This document shows, in pieces, positions 41,923-50,625 of a stretch of DNA of 64,000 nucleotides. The notes under the pieces are model-generated. The model saw only the letters and a list, made by a program, of their open reading frames with translations. It was not told the origin of the DNA and made no database searches. The DNA is taken from assembly GCA_937879855.1 (NCBI GenBank), contig CALFMO010000004.1:1-64000 (forward strand), written 5' to 3'. Position 1 is the stretch's first letter. Each line of letters starts with the position of its first letter. This DNA is from an uncultured Acidobacteriaceae bacterium. Its GTDB lineage: Bacteria; Acidobacteriota; Terriglobia; Terriglobales; Acidobacteriaceae. The position numbers and the translations under genes were made by a program.

Positions 41923-43353
41923 TTAATCCTTGCCGACCTCCACGCGAGATTCCAATTGCATCCGGATCCCATATTTTAGGCGCAGCGTGATCAGCGGTTC
42001 GGGCTCAACGCGGTGGCCAGAAACGAGTCGCAACTTCCACCTCTGCGCTAGCGTCGCCAGCAACAGCACGCCTTCCATCCAGGCAAAAGGTTCACCAATA
42101 CACTGCCGCGCACCAGCGCCAAATGGAAAGTATGTGAGCTTCGTTCGCCGCGACCTGGCTTCGGGAGTGAAACGTTCGGGATCGAATCGCAGCGGATCCG
42201 GAAAGAAACGTGGGTCGCGATGGGTGATGAACTGGCTCATCAGAACTGTCGTTTTGGCTGGCAGGAAGAAGTCGCCGAGTTGAAAGTCGGAACGCGCGTA
42301 GCGGCCCATCGCCCAGGCGGGCGGGTAGAGACGCATGGATTCCGCCAGCACCATTTCCACATAATGGAGCCGCGGAACATCGTCGTAGGTGGGCAATCGG
42401 CCTTGCAGTTCGCGATCGATTTCCTGGTGGAATCGCCGCTCGCATTCGGGATTCTGAGAAAGCAGATACCACGTCCAGGAGAGCGCGTTCGCCACGGTTT
42501 CATAACCGGCCAGGAAAATCGTGATGACCTGATCCCGCAGGGATTGCTCCGATGCGGCGTCGTGATCGGGCGAGGCCGCCAGCATCAGATCGAGCAGGCT
42601 GCTGCCGTTGGAACTTCGCTGGCGATGTGCGGCAATCATGCGGTAGACGACCGCATCGATGCGCTTGCGCGCTCTGACGAATGCGGCCAGGCCAGGCGGG
42701 CGCATATGTACCAGCCACTCCGCCGCCGGCAACATCACTAGAAAATTGTAAAGACCCATGATGCGATTGATGGCGTCAGCGAGTTCGTCCACTTCGTGGC
42801 CCGCTTCCCCTCGAAGATCAGTGGCGAACAACGTCTGCGCGACGACGTTGAGTGTGAGATGCATCATGTCGATGGCGATGTCGCGTTGCTCGCCGGGCCG
42901 CCAGTGATCGCGCAAACGAGTCGCCTCCTGGACAATAATGCGGGCGTATTCCGGGATGCGCTGACGATGAAATGCGGGCTGCGCCACCTGCCGTTGCGAC
43001 CGGTGTTGAGCGCCTTCGCTGGTAATCATGCCCTCACCCAGCAACATTTTTGTGCGTTGGACGGTGCGCTCCTTGATGAAGTTATCGTTCTGAACTACAA
43101 GAATTTCGCGAATATAGTCGGGGTGATTCAGGAATACGATGTGATTCCACCCGATCTTGTAGTGCGCGATATCGCCGTATTCCTGAGTCAGGTGCTGGAA
43201 TAGGAAGATCGGATTCGCGGGACGAAACCGGCGGAGCGCGAACCAGAGCAGATTTCTCTGGAAGCCGGGCGGGAAGCGGTATGCAGCACGGTCGTGCTCA
43301 CCATTGCGGGGTGCGCCTTTCCTCGGCACATCATTCCTGGCGGCGGTTGCCAT
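41923..43353 (-). CDS. Cytochrome P450
   Basis: A heme monooxygenase of 476 residues. The heme-binding loop FGAGARQCIGE has the axial Cys at about residue 418; the K-helix ExxR is in LAESMRLYP, the I-helix oxygen groove in FLAGYETVANALSW, and the PERF region in FDPERFTPEARS. The N-terminus has no membrane anchor, so it is soluble and must receive electrons from a ferredoxin/reductase not seen nearby. The pattern resembles CYP102/CYP4-like soluble P450s. Substrate unknown. Confidence 0.95.
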   Translation of the reverse strand: MATAARNDVPRKGAPRNGEHDRAAYRFPPGFQRNLLWFALRRFRPANPIFLFQHLTQEYGDIAHYKIGWNHIVFLNHPDYIREILVVQNDNFIKERTVQRTKMLLGEGMITSEGAQHRSQRQVAQPAFHRQRIPEYARIIVQEATRLRDHWRPGEQRDIAIDMMHLTLNVVAQTLFATDLRGEAGHEVDELADAINRIMGLYNFLVMLPAAEWLVHMRPPGLAAFVRARKRIDAVVYRMIAAHRQRSSNGSSLLDLMLAASPDHDAASEQSLRDQVITIFLAGYETVANALSWTWYLLSQNPECERRFHQEIDRELQGRLPTYDDVPRLHYVEMVLAESMRLYPPAWAMGRYARSDFQLGDFFLPAKTTVLMSQFITHRDPRFFPDPLRFDPERFTPEARSRRTKLTYFPFGAGARQCIGEPFAWMEGVLLLATLAQRWKLRLVSGHRVEPEPLITLRLKYGIRMQLESRVEVGKD

Positions 43354-43414
43354 GTTGCTAGTGTACTTCGACGGCTGGATTATGAAGGGACGGAGGACAG
43401 CGTTCGAGTTCCGC

Positions 43415-43520
43415 CGTTTCTCTGCGAGCTTCGCGAACTCTCAGCGCTCTCTGCGGTTCAAGGCTTTTGATCTTGCCTGAAGAAGGCAAGTCTTAAACGG
43501 CAGAGGTCGCAGAGAAACTC
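43415..43520. repeat. Family E inverted pair
   Basis: gtttctctgcgagcttcgcg ... ctctctgcggttcaagg on the left and aaacggcagaggtcgcagag aaac on the right form a loose inverted pair with a nested cttgcctgaagaaggcaag stem. In the gap between the P450 and peroxiredoxin genes. Confidence 0.5.
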
Positions 43521-43569
43521 CCACTGAGAATGCGGAGGGTTCAGGCCTGCCGATCTTGAGGATATGTCT

Positions 43570-43599
43570 GCTGGACAGCGGAGGCGGCTGTCACTACGT
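43570..43599 (-). repeat. Dispersed palindrome family A
   Basis: Core gacagcggaggcggctgtc followed by actacgtcgc; lies between the end of the peroxiredoxin gene and the family E pair. Confidence 0.65.
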
Positions 43600-43605
43600 C
43601 GCTTC

Positions 43606-44157
43606 CTAGCGCTTCGCCGCTTCGGATTTCTGCAGAGCATCCAGTTCCGCCAAAACTTCGCCACTGTGCTTGACCGGATCGACGCTGGTATAGGCTTTCG
43701 CGATCTTGCCGTTGGGGTCGATGAGGAACGTGTGACGCGCGGCGAACTTTACCAGCCCGAAATTGGTGAGCGATCCATAGGCGTCCGTGACTTTGTGGTT
43801 GGTATCGGCCAGGAGCTTGAAGTTCAGACCCTCTTTGGCGCAAAACTTCTTGTGCGAATCCACGCTGTCGAGGCTCACCCCTAGCACCACCGCATTGCGC
43901 TCGACATACTTGGGCTGATCCTGCTGGAAGTTGCGAGCTTCGCGGGAACATCCCGGCGTTTGATCTTTGGGATAGAAATACAGGACGACCCACTTTCCCC
44001 GATAGTCCTTCAGGCTCACGGACGAGCCTTCCTGCGACGGCAGCGTGAAGTCGGGCGCGTCGCTTCCCGCCGCTGGCGTAGCCGAGCGCGACAATACGCG
44101 CGGGACCAGGACCACCAGCACCAGCACCACTGCCAACAGCAGCACGATTCGTAACAT
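43606..44157 (-). CDS. bcp: Membrane-anchored thiol peroxidase of the Bcp/PrxQ family
   Basis: An N-terminal hydrophobic segment (MLRIVLLLAVVLVLVVLVPRVL) makes this an exported or membrane-anchored peroxiredoxin. The body is PrxQ: PDFTLPSQEGSSVSLKDYRG, FYPKDQTPGCSREARNFQQD with the peroxidatic Cys in PGC, and LLADTNHKVTDAYGS. The usual second Cys five residues on is Ala here (GCSREA), so resolution must use another Cys (KKFCAKEG) or an outside thiol. Gagga-rich ribosome site before the ATG. It diverges from aceE with a 254-base gap. Confidence 0.9.
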   Translation of the reverse strand: MLRIVLLLAVVLVLVVLVPRVLSRSATPAAGSDAPDFTLPSQEGSSVSLKDYRGKWVVLYFYPKDQTPGCSREARNFQQDQPKYVERNAVVLGVSLDSVDSHKKFCAKEGLNFKLLADTNHKVTDAYGSLTNFGLVKFAARHTFLIDPNGKIAKAYTSVDPVKHSGEVLAELDALQKSEAAKR

Positions 44158-44230
44158 GCGCCCTCCTCAAGCTCTTCCACCGACGCCGCGATTCTAAATC
44201 AGCGGAGATCTCGACAGACGAGCAAAACCA

Positions 44231-44262
44231 TAAACCACGAAGGACACGAAGGTCCGCGAAGC
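44231..44262 (+). repeat. Family E repeat (aaccacgaagg type)
   Basis: Reads taaaccacgaaggacacgaa ggtccgcgaag; lies between the divergent peroxiredoxin and aceE genes. Confidence 0.6.
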
Positions 44263-44411
44263 TATCTTCCAGGTTCACCTTCATTCTTAGCTCGCCCTGA
44301 GGAAGTCGAAGAATGCCCTTTGTCGTTGTCGCTTCGTCCTCCGGTCCAGCAAGAATCCTCGCGTTTGAATTATGATGGAGTATTGCGCATTCTACGACGG
44401 AGAAACCAGAC

Positions 44412-47090
44412 GTGGCTCAGACGGAAACTGATGGCTTAGAAGTTTTGGAAACCAGGGAGTGGGTCGACTCTCTGGATTATGTTCTTTCCAAGGGTGGACC
44501 CAACAGGGCAGGGCGGTTGTTGCAGCAACTGGCGCTGCATGCGCGGCGCGAAGCCGGGGTCAACCTGCCTTTCTCGGCAACCACGCCATATCAGAACACG
44601 ATCCCAGCGCGGCAGCAGGCTCCGTTTCCCGGCAGCCAGGAGATGGAGCGCCGCATCAAGAGCCTGGTTCGCTGGAACGCGCTGGCCATGGTTGTGCGGG
44701 CCAATAAGATTCAGGAAGGCATCGGCGGCCATATTTCGACGTTCGCGTCGGCGGCTACCCTGTATGAAGTTGCGTTCAACCATTTCTTTCGCGCGCAAAC
44801 GGAAACCGGTGACCGCGATGTTGTCTACTTCCAGGGGCACGCCGCTCCCGGAATGTATTCCCGCGCATATCTCGAAGGGCGCATTTCGAAAGAGAAGCTG
44901 CAAAACTTCCGCCGCGAGTTGAAGCCTGGCGGCGGGCTGAGTTCTTATCCTCACCCCTGGCTGCTGCCCGAGTTCTGGGAGTTTCCCACGGTTTCCATGG
45001 GTTTAGGGCCAATTCAGGCGATTTACCACGCGCGCTTTATTAAGTATCTGGAGAATCGAGGGCTTAAACAATCGACCGGCGGCAAGGTGTGGGCCTTTCT
45101 GGGCGACGGCGAAATGGACGAACCCGAATCTTTGGGCTCGATCACGCTGGCATCGCGGGAAAAGCTCGATAACCTGATCTTCGTGGTGAATTGCAACTTG
45201 CAGCGGCTCGACGGCCCGGTGCGTGGCAACGGAAAGATCATTCAGGAACTCGAAGCCATTTTCCGTGGCGCGGGATGGAACGTCATCAAAGTCATCTGGG
45301 GCACCGATTGGGACAGCCTGATTCAGAATGACCGCGATGGCCTGCTGGTACGGCGTCTGGGAGAAATCAGCGACGGACAATATCAGAAATATTTTGTCGA
45401 GAGCGGAGCTTACTTCCGGCAAAACTTGTTCGGCACTGATCCTCGGCTGCTGAAGATGGTCGAACATCTTTCAGACGATCAACTGGCGCGCATGCGACTG
45501 GGCGGACACGATCCGATCAAAGTCCACGCCGCCTTCCGCGCTGCGGTGGATCACACCGGTGCGCCGAGCATTGTCTTGGCCAAGACGATCAAGGGCTATG
45601 GTCTTGGCGAAGCGGGTGAAGGTAAGAACATCACGCACCAGCAGAAAAAGTTAAACGAAGAGGAACTGGAATTGTTTCGGTCGCGATTCGGGATTCCAAT
45701 TCCGGACGAGGAACTGCACGACGCACCTTTCTACCGGCCGAGCGACGAGAGCGCCGAGATTAAATACATGCAGGCGCGCCGCCAACAACTCGGCGGATAC
45801 ATGCCGACCCGCAAGGTGCGGGCGGCCGCGCTGAAGTCTGTACCTGATTCGCACTTCGAGGAATTCCACAAAGGTACCGAAGGACGCGAAGTTTCAACCA
45901 CCATGGTCTTCGTGCGGCTGCTTGCAAAGTTGCTGCGCGATCCCGAGCTCGGCAAGCTGATCGTGCCCATCGTTCCCGATGAGGCGCGAACGTTTGGCAT
46001 GGAAGCGTTATTCCGCCAGGTGGGAATTTATTCGAGCGTGGGCCAGAACTACGAACCGGTCGATATGGACACGCTGCTCTACTACAAAGAGGCGAAAAAC
46101 GGACAGATCCTGGAAGAAGGCATCACCGAATCAGGATCGATGTGCTCGTTTATCGCGGCGGGTACGGCGTATGCGAATCACGGGATCAACACGATTCCCT
46201 TCTTCATTTATTACTCGATGTTCGGCTTCCAGCGGATCGGGGATCTGATCTGGGCGGCCGCCGATATGCGCTGCCGCGGTTTTCTGATCGGGGGCACGGC
46301 CGGCCGCACTACTCTGGCGGGCGAAGGCCTGCAGCATCAGGACGGGCACAGCCACGTGCTGGCGCTTCCGGTGCCGAACCTGCTGGCTTACGATCCCGCA
46401 TTCGCCTACGAGATAGCTATCATTATTCAGGATGGCATCAAGCGGATGTACGTCGATCAGGAATCGATCTTCTACTATCTAACAGTCACCAATGAGCCGT
46501 TGCACATGCCCTCCATGCCTGCGGACGCAAATGTTCGCGAAGGCGTGCTGAAAGGGCTGTATCGGTTTAAGACCTCGAACAAGAGCGATGCTAAGCTGCA
46601 CGCACAGCTGCTGGGCAGTGGCACGATCATGTTTGAAGTGCTCAAGGCACAGGAGATTCTGGAAGAGAAATATGGCGTCGCAGCCGACGTGTGGAGCGTT
46701 ACCAGCTACAAGCAGCTTTATCGCGACGGCAACGATTGCGAGCGCTGGAACATGTTGCATCCCGGCGAACCTGCGAAGGTTCCTTATGTCACGCAGACTT
46801 TGAAGGATGCTGCGGGGCCGTTTATTGCCGCGTCCGACTACATGAAAGTACTGCCGGAAAGTTTGGGCAAGTGGGTGCCGGGACAACTTGTTTCTCTGGG
46901 AACGGATGGGTTCGGGCGCAGCGAAAATCGCGCGGCTCTGCGGGACTTTTTCGAAGTGGATGCCAAGCACATTGTGCTCGCAACGCTCGGAGCGCTGGCC
47001 CGGGAAAAGAAGATTGGGACCGACGTGGTGAAGACAGCTGTGCAGGAATTGGGGATAAATCCTGATAAGGTAAACCCGGCGATCAGCTGA
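44412..47090 (+). CDS. aceE: Pyruvate dehydrogenase E1 component, homodimeric type
   Basis: Decarboxylates pyruvate with thiamine diphosphate and passes the acetyl group to E2. At 892 residues it is the long single-chain E1. The thiamine pocket is at GDGEMDEPESLGSITLASRE, with G231, D232, G233 and E234, and NCNLQRLDGPVRGNG; HQDGHSHVLALPVPN and ETDGFGRS-like LGTDGFGRSENRAALRDFF complete the fold. The start is GTG (44412) with ggag nine bases upstream. It heads an aceE-aceF-lpd operon, the full complex that feeds acetyl-CoA to the TCA cycle. Confidence 0.96.
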   Translation: MAQTETDGLEVLETREWVDSLDYVLSKGGPNRAGRLLQQLALHARREAGVNLPFSATTPYQNTIPARQQAPFPGSQEMERRIKSLVRWNALAMVVRANKIQEGIGGHISTFASAATLYEVAFNHFFRAQTETGDRDVVYFQGHAAPGMYSRAYLEGRISKEKLQNFRRELKPGGGLSSYPHPWLLPEFWEFPTVSMGLGPIQAIYHARFIKYLENRGLKQSTGGKVWAFLGDGEMDEPESLGSITLASREKLDNLIFVVNCNLQRLDGPVRGNGKIIQELEAIFRGAGWNVIKVIWGTDWDSLIQNDRDGLLVRRLGEISDGQYQKYFVESGAYFRQNLFGTDPRLLKMVEHLSDDQLARMRLGGHDPIKVHAAFRAAVDHTGAPSIVLAKTIKGYGLGEAGEGKNITHQQKKLNEEELELFRSRFGIPIPDEELHDAPFYRPSDESAEIKYMQARRQQLGGYMPTRKVRAAALKSVPDSHFEEFHKGTEGREVSTTMVFVRLLAKLLRDPELGKLIVPIVPDEARTFGMEALFRQVGIYSSVGQNYEPVDMDTLLYYKEAKNGQILEEGITESGSMCSFIAAGTAYANHGINTIPFFIYYSMFGFQRIGDLIWAAADMRCRGFLIGGTAGRTTLAGEGLQHQDGHSHVLALPVPNLLAYDPAFAYEIAIIIQDGIKRMYVDQESIFYYLTVTNEPLHMPSMPADANVREGVLKGLYRFKTSNKSDAKLHAQLLGSGTIMFEVLKAQEILEEKYGVAADVWSVTSYKQLYRDGNDCERWNMLHPGEPAKVPYVTQTLKDAAGPFIAASDYMKVLPESLGKWVPGQLVSLGTDGFGRSENRAALRDFFEVDAKHIVLATLGALAREKKIGTDVVKTAVQELGINPDKVNPAIS

Positions 47091-47186
47091 CGACGTTCGT
47101 CTCCGGCGCGAGCCATACATCCAAAAGGATCGAACTTTCATGGCCCGCAACCAAGCAATTAAGATCTTAGAAAAGGAACAGACGCG

Positions 47187-48959
47187 GTGATTGAATTCAA
47201 ACTTCCCGAGCTGGGAGAAAACATTGAACAGGGCGACTTGGTGCGCCTGATGGTCGCACCTGGGGCCAGTGTCAGCACGGGCCAGTCGGTTATGGAACTC
47301 GAGACCGACAAAGCGGTAGTCGAAGTGCCCTCGTCGGTGAGCGGGACGGTGCAGGAAATTCGAGTCAAGGAAGGCGACAAAATCAAGGTCGGGCAAGTGA
47401 TCTTTACCGTGGATGGAGCCGAAGCCAAGGGTTCGTCCAAGGCTCCCGCCAGCGCCGCGGCCCCCGCGCAGGTCCAGGAAAAGCCGGCTCAGCAAAAGCC
47501 GACTGAAGGCGCTTCGGCCCCGGCGCCTACAGCCGCGCCGTCGCCCGCAACCGCCCCACAGACTGCGACTCCCCCGGCTGTTTCGAGCGCATCAGGCGCC
47601 GGCGAATTCAAACTCCCGGAACTCGGCGAAAACATTTCCCAAGGCGATCTGGTGCGCTTGATGGTCTTCCCGGGCGCCAAAGTTTCGGAAGGCCAGCCAG
47701 TGATGGAGTTGGAAACGGACAAGGCCGTGGTGGAAGTACCATCCTCGATCGCCGGCGTGGTTAAAGAGGTGAAAGTAAAAGAGGGAGAGAAGATCAAGGT
47801 TGGCCAGGTGATCTTCACACTCGAAGGTGGGCCAGCGACTCCAGCAGAAACTACGAGCGTGCGGAACGCACCCGTTGAACATGTTTCAGGACAGCATGGA
47901 GCACGGCTGGCGTTTCAGGCGGCGATTCGCGCCGAGGGCAAAACGGAAGAGCAAGCCCTGCCACCCGACCAACCGCAGCGACCTGGCGCACCCGAGTTCA
48001 GCATGCCGGCGCAATTGGGCAAGGTTGCCGGCACGGAACACCGTCAACCGATTCCCGCGTCGCCGCACGTGCGGCGCTTGGCGCGCGAGGTCGGAGTCGA
48101 CATCTACGAAGTGAAAGGCTCGGGACCGGGCGGACGCATCAGCGAAGATGACGTCAAGGCTTACGCGAAGGGACTTCTTTCGGCAGCCGCGAGCGCAGTA
48201 CAAACGCCGCGCGCCGGACACTTCGCCCAGCCTCAGCTTCCGGACTTCGGCAAGTGGGGAAAAATCGAGCGCGTCTCCATGCGCGGGGTTCGCCGCAAGA
48301 CTGCCGAGCATCTGGCAGAGTCGTGGAACACGATTCCCCACGTCACGCAGCATGACCGCGCCGACATTACGGAACTCGAGCAGTTGCGGGCGCGTTTCGC
48401 GCCTAAAGCCGAGGAGGCCGGCGGCAAGATGACAGTGACTGCCATCGCGCTGAAGGTCTGCGCCGCAGCTCTCAAAGTATTTCCGCAGTTCAATGCGAGC
48501 ATCGACATCGAGAAAGAAGAGATCGTCTACAAGCAGTACATCAGCATTGGCGTGGCGGCCGACACCGATCGCGGCTTGCTGGTTCCGGTGATCCGGGATG
48601 TCGAGAAGAAAAATATTGTCGAACTGGCGGTGGAGTTGTCGCAGCTTTCCAAGAAAGCGCGCGACAAGAAACTGACGCCCGCGGATATGGAGGGCGGCAC
48701 ATTCACCATCACCAATCTGGGCGGGATCGGCGGCGTGGGCTTTACGCCGATCGTGAATTTTCCAGAAGTCGCGATCCTCGGGCTTTCCCGGTCGCGCATG
48801 GAACCGGAGTGGATCAATGGAAAATTCGAGCCACGACTTATTCTGCCGCTCTCGCTCTCCTATGATCACCGCCTGATTGACGGGGCCGATGCGGCGCGTT
48901 TCTTGCGATGGGTCGCGGAAGCCTTCGAGCAGCCATTCCTTTTATCAGTCCAGGGATAG
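47187..48959 (+). CDS. aceF: Pyruvate dehydrogenase E2, dihydrolipoyl acetyltransferase
   Basis: Transfers the acetyl group from E1 via lipoyl-lysine to CoA. It has two lipoyl domains, each with the ETDKAVVEVPSS loop (K42 and K179), separated by Ala/Pro-rich linkers, a peripheral subunit-binding domain (SPHVRRLAREVGVDIYEVKG ... GGRISEDDVKAYA) and the catalytic core ending at LSLSYDHRLIDGADAARFL with the HxxxDG active site. The start is GTG (47187). The linker has SAAASAVQ, which reads like the nrdJ repeat product but lacks the DNA match. Confidence 0.95.
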   Translation: MIEFKLPELGENIEQGDLVRLMVAPGASVSTGQSVMELETDKAVVEVPSSVSGTVQEIRVKEGDKIKVGQVIFTVDGAEAKGSSKAPASAAAPAQVQEKPAQQKPTEGASAPAPTAAPSPATAPQTATPPAVSSASGAGEFKLPELGENISQGDLVRLMVFPGAKVSEGQPVMELETDKAVVEVPSSIAGVVKEVKVKEGEKIKVGQVIFTLEGGPATPAETTSVRNAPVEHVSGQHGARLAFQAAIRAEGKTEEQALPPDQPQRPGAPEFSMPAQLGKVAGTEHRQPIPASPHVRRLAREVGVDIYEVKGSGPGGRISEDDVKAYAKGLLSAAASAVQTPRAGHFAQPQLPDFGKWGKIERVSMRGVRRKTAEHLAESWNTIPHVTQHDRADITELEQLRARFAPKAEEAGGKMTVTAIALKVCAAALKVFPQFNASIDIEKEEIVYKQYISIGVAADTDRGLLVPVIRDVEKKNIVELAVELSQLSKKARDKKLTPADMEGGTFTITNLGGIGGVGFTPIVNFPEVAILGLSRSRMEPEWINGKFEPRLILPLSLSYDHRLIDGADAARFLRWVAEAFEQPFLLSVQG

Positions 48960-48973
48960 AAATCAAAATCATG

Positions 48974-49067
48974 AACCACGAAGCACACGAAGTTTCACGA
49001 AGGAAACCGCGAACCCTGCAGATTTTGAATTCGCTTCCCTTCCTGTACCTTCGTGCACTTCGTGGTT
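48974..49067. repeat. Family E inverted pair inside the pyruvate dehydrogenase operon
   Basis: Left arm aaccacgaagcacacgaagt then ttcacgaagg; right arm ccttcgtgcacttcgtggtt (49048-49067). They pair over about 20 bases. It lies between aceF and lpd, so any effect on readthrough would change E3 relative to E1 and E2. Confidence 0.7.
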
Positions 49068-49091
49068 GAAAACCTTCTGGTTGAAAGCCTC

Positions 49092-50510
49092 ATGTCCGAA
49101 AATACAAACATTGCAGTCATCGGCGGCGGTCCCGGGGGATACGCTGCCGCATTTCTTGCCGCCGATCTCGGCATGACCGTCACGCTGATCGATCCCGAGT
49201 TGAATCCGGGAGGAGTCTGCCTCTACCGCGGCTGCATTCCGTCGAAGGCGCTGCTTCATGTAGCGAAACTGCTGGAAGAATCGCATCAGGCCAAGGATTG
49301 GGGAATTGAATACGCCGCGCCGAAGATCGATCTCGCTCGCCTGCGCTCTTGGAAAGAGGGCGTGGTCAATAAGCTCACGGGAGGACTTGGCATTCTTTCA
49401 AAGCAGCGAAAAGTCAGTTACGTGCGCGGACGAGCAGCCTTTGAGAATTCCGCCACGCTGCGCGTGAGCAAATCCGACGGCTCGGAAGAATCGCTGAGCT
49501 TCGATCGCATCGTCATCGCGACTGGGTCGCGGCCTGCGATCATCCCCACTTTGAAGCTCGACACGCCGCGCATGATGGACTCTACCGGCGCGCTGAACCT
49601 GGAAGATATTCCCGGCAGTCTCCTGGTGGTCGGCGGAGGGTACATCGGCCTCGAACTGGGATCTGTGTATGCTGCATTGGGCACCCGCGTGACTGTCGTC
49701 GAAATGCTTTCTGGCTTGCTGCCAGGAGCGGATCGCGATCTGGTCCTTCCGCTGCACAAGCGACTGGAAAAGATGTTTGACCGAATCCTGCTCAACACCA
49801 CCGTCACTTCAGTCAAGGACGAAGGCAATGGGATTCGAGCCCGGTTCGAGGGCGCGGACGTCAAAGAGCCAGAAAAAATGTTTGACCGAGTGCTGGTATC
49901 TGTGGGCCGCAAGCCCAATTCCGAAATTCCAGGTCTCCACAAGACTCGCGTGCAGGTGGGACAGCGCGGCTTCATCCAGGTGAACAAGCAATTGCAAACT
50001 GATGATCCGGCAATTTACGCCATCGGCGACGTGGTGGGCGAGCCCATGCTCGCGCACAAAGCGTCGCATGAAGGCCGAGTCGCGGTCGAGGCGATTGCCG
50101 GACACAAAGTTGCCTTCGAGCCGAACGCCATTCCGGCGGTGGTGTTTACCGATCCTGAGGTTGCGTGGTGCGGCCTGACCGAGACGCAGGCGCAAAAAGA
50201 AAATCGAGAGATCAAGGTCGCCAAGTTTCCCTGGGCCGCGTCCGGACGCGCCGTTACCTTAGACAGGCCTGACGGAATGACCAAGCTTCTGATCGATCCG
50301 CAGACCGAGCGCGTGCTGGGCGTCGGAATCGTGGGCGCCGGCGCCGGAGAATTGATCGCCGAAGGAGTACTCGCGGTCGAGATGGCGGCGCTCGCTCGCG
50401 ACGTGGCCATGACGATTCATCCACATCCCACACTCTCGGAAACTGTGATGGAATCCGCGGAAGTTTTCTACGGTACTAGCACGCACATTTACCGGCCGAA
50501 GCGCGGGTAA
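49092..50510 (+). CDS. lpd: Dihydrolipoyl dehydrogenase (E3)
   Basis: Reoxidises dihydrolipoamide using FAD and NAD. The ATG at 49092 (MSENTNIAVIGGGPGGYAAA) is preferred over a GTG at 49053, which lies within the repeat arm upstream. Signatures: FAD site GGGPGGYAAAF, redox disulfide GGVCLYRGCIPSKALL, NAD site LLVVGGGYIGLELGSVYAA, FAD-contact YAIGDVVGEPMLAHKASHEG and the C-terminal interface AVEMAALARDVAMTIHPHPT with the catalytic HxHxT. Third gene of the pyruvate dehydrogenase operon; it may also serve 2-oxoglutarate dehydrogenase. Confidence 0.96.
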   Translation: MSENTNIAVIGGGPGGYAAAFLAADLGMTVTLIDPELNPGGVCLYRGCIPSKALLHVAKLLEESHQAKDWGIEYAAPKIDLARLRSWKEGVVNKLTGGLGILSKQRKVSYVRGRAAFENSATLRVSKSDGSEESLSFDRIVIATGSRPAIIPTLKLDTPRMMDSTGALNLEDIPGSLLVVGGGYIGLELGSVYAALGTRVTVVEMLSGLLPGADRDLVLPLHKRLEKMFDRILLNTTVTSVKDEGNGIRARFEGADVKEPEKMFDRVLVSVGRKPNSEIPGLHKTRVQVGQRGFIQVNKQLQTDDPAIYAIGDVVGEPMLAHKASHEGRVAVEAIAGHKVAFEPNAIPAVVFTDPEVAWCGLTETQAQKENREIKVAKFPWAASGRAVTLDRPDGMTKLLIDPQTERVLGVGIVGAGAGELIAEGVLAVEMAALARDVAMTIHPHPTLSETVMESAEVFYGTSTHIYRPKRG

Positions 50511-50625
50511 TGCGTCGCATTCAGCGAACCTGCGTGTCTCTCGTTTCGATACAATGAGGGCTTCCATGCGTCGATGCTTAGGCACGGCAGGCGTGTTCCC
50601 GCACAAATCCGCGCGAGAGAAGATC

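Noticed and set aside
48184..48204. SAAASAVQ in the E2 linker, resembling the nrdJ repeat product
   Set aside because: Only about 13 of 21 bases match the family A core and the palindrome is absent; Ala-rich E2 linkers give such peptides by chance.
49053..49091. GTG at 49053 as the lpd start
   Set aside because: The bases are part of the right arm of a dispersed repeat; the FAD motif begins just after the ATG at 49092.
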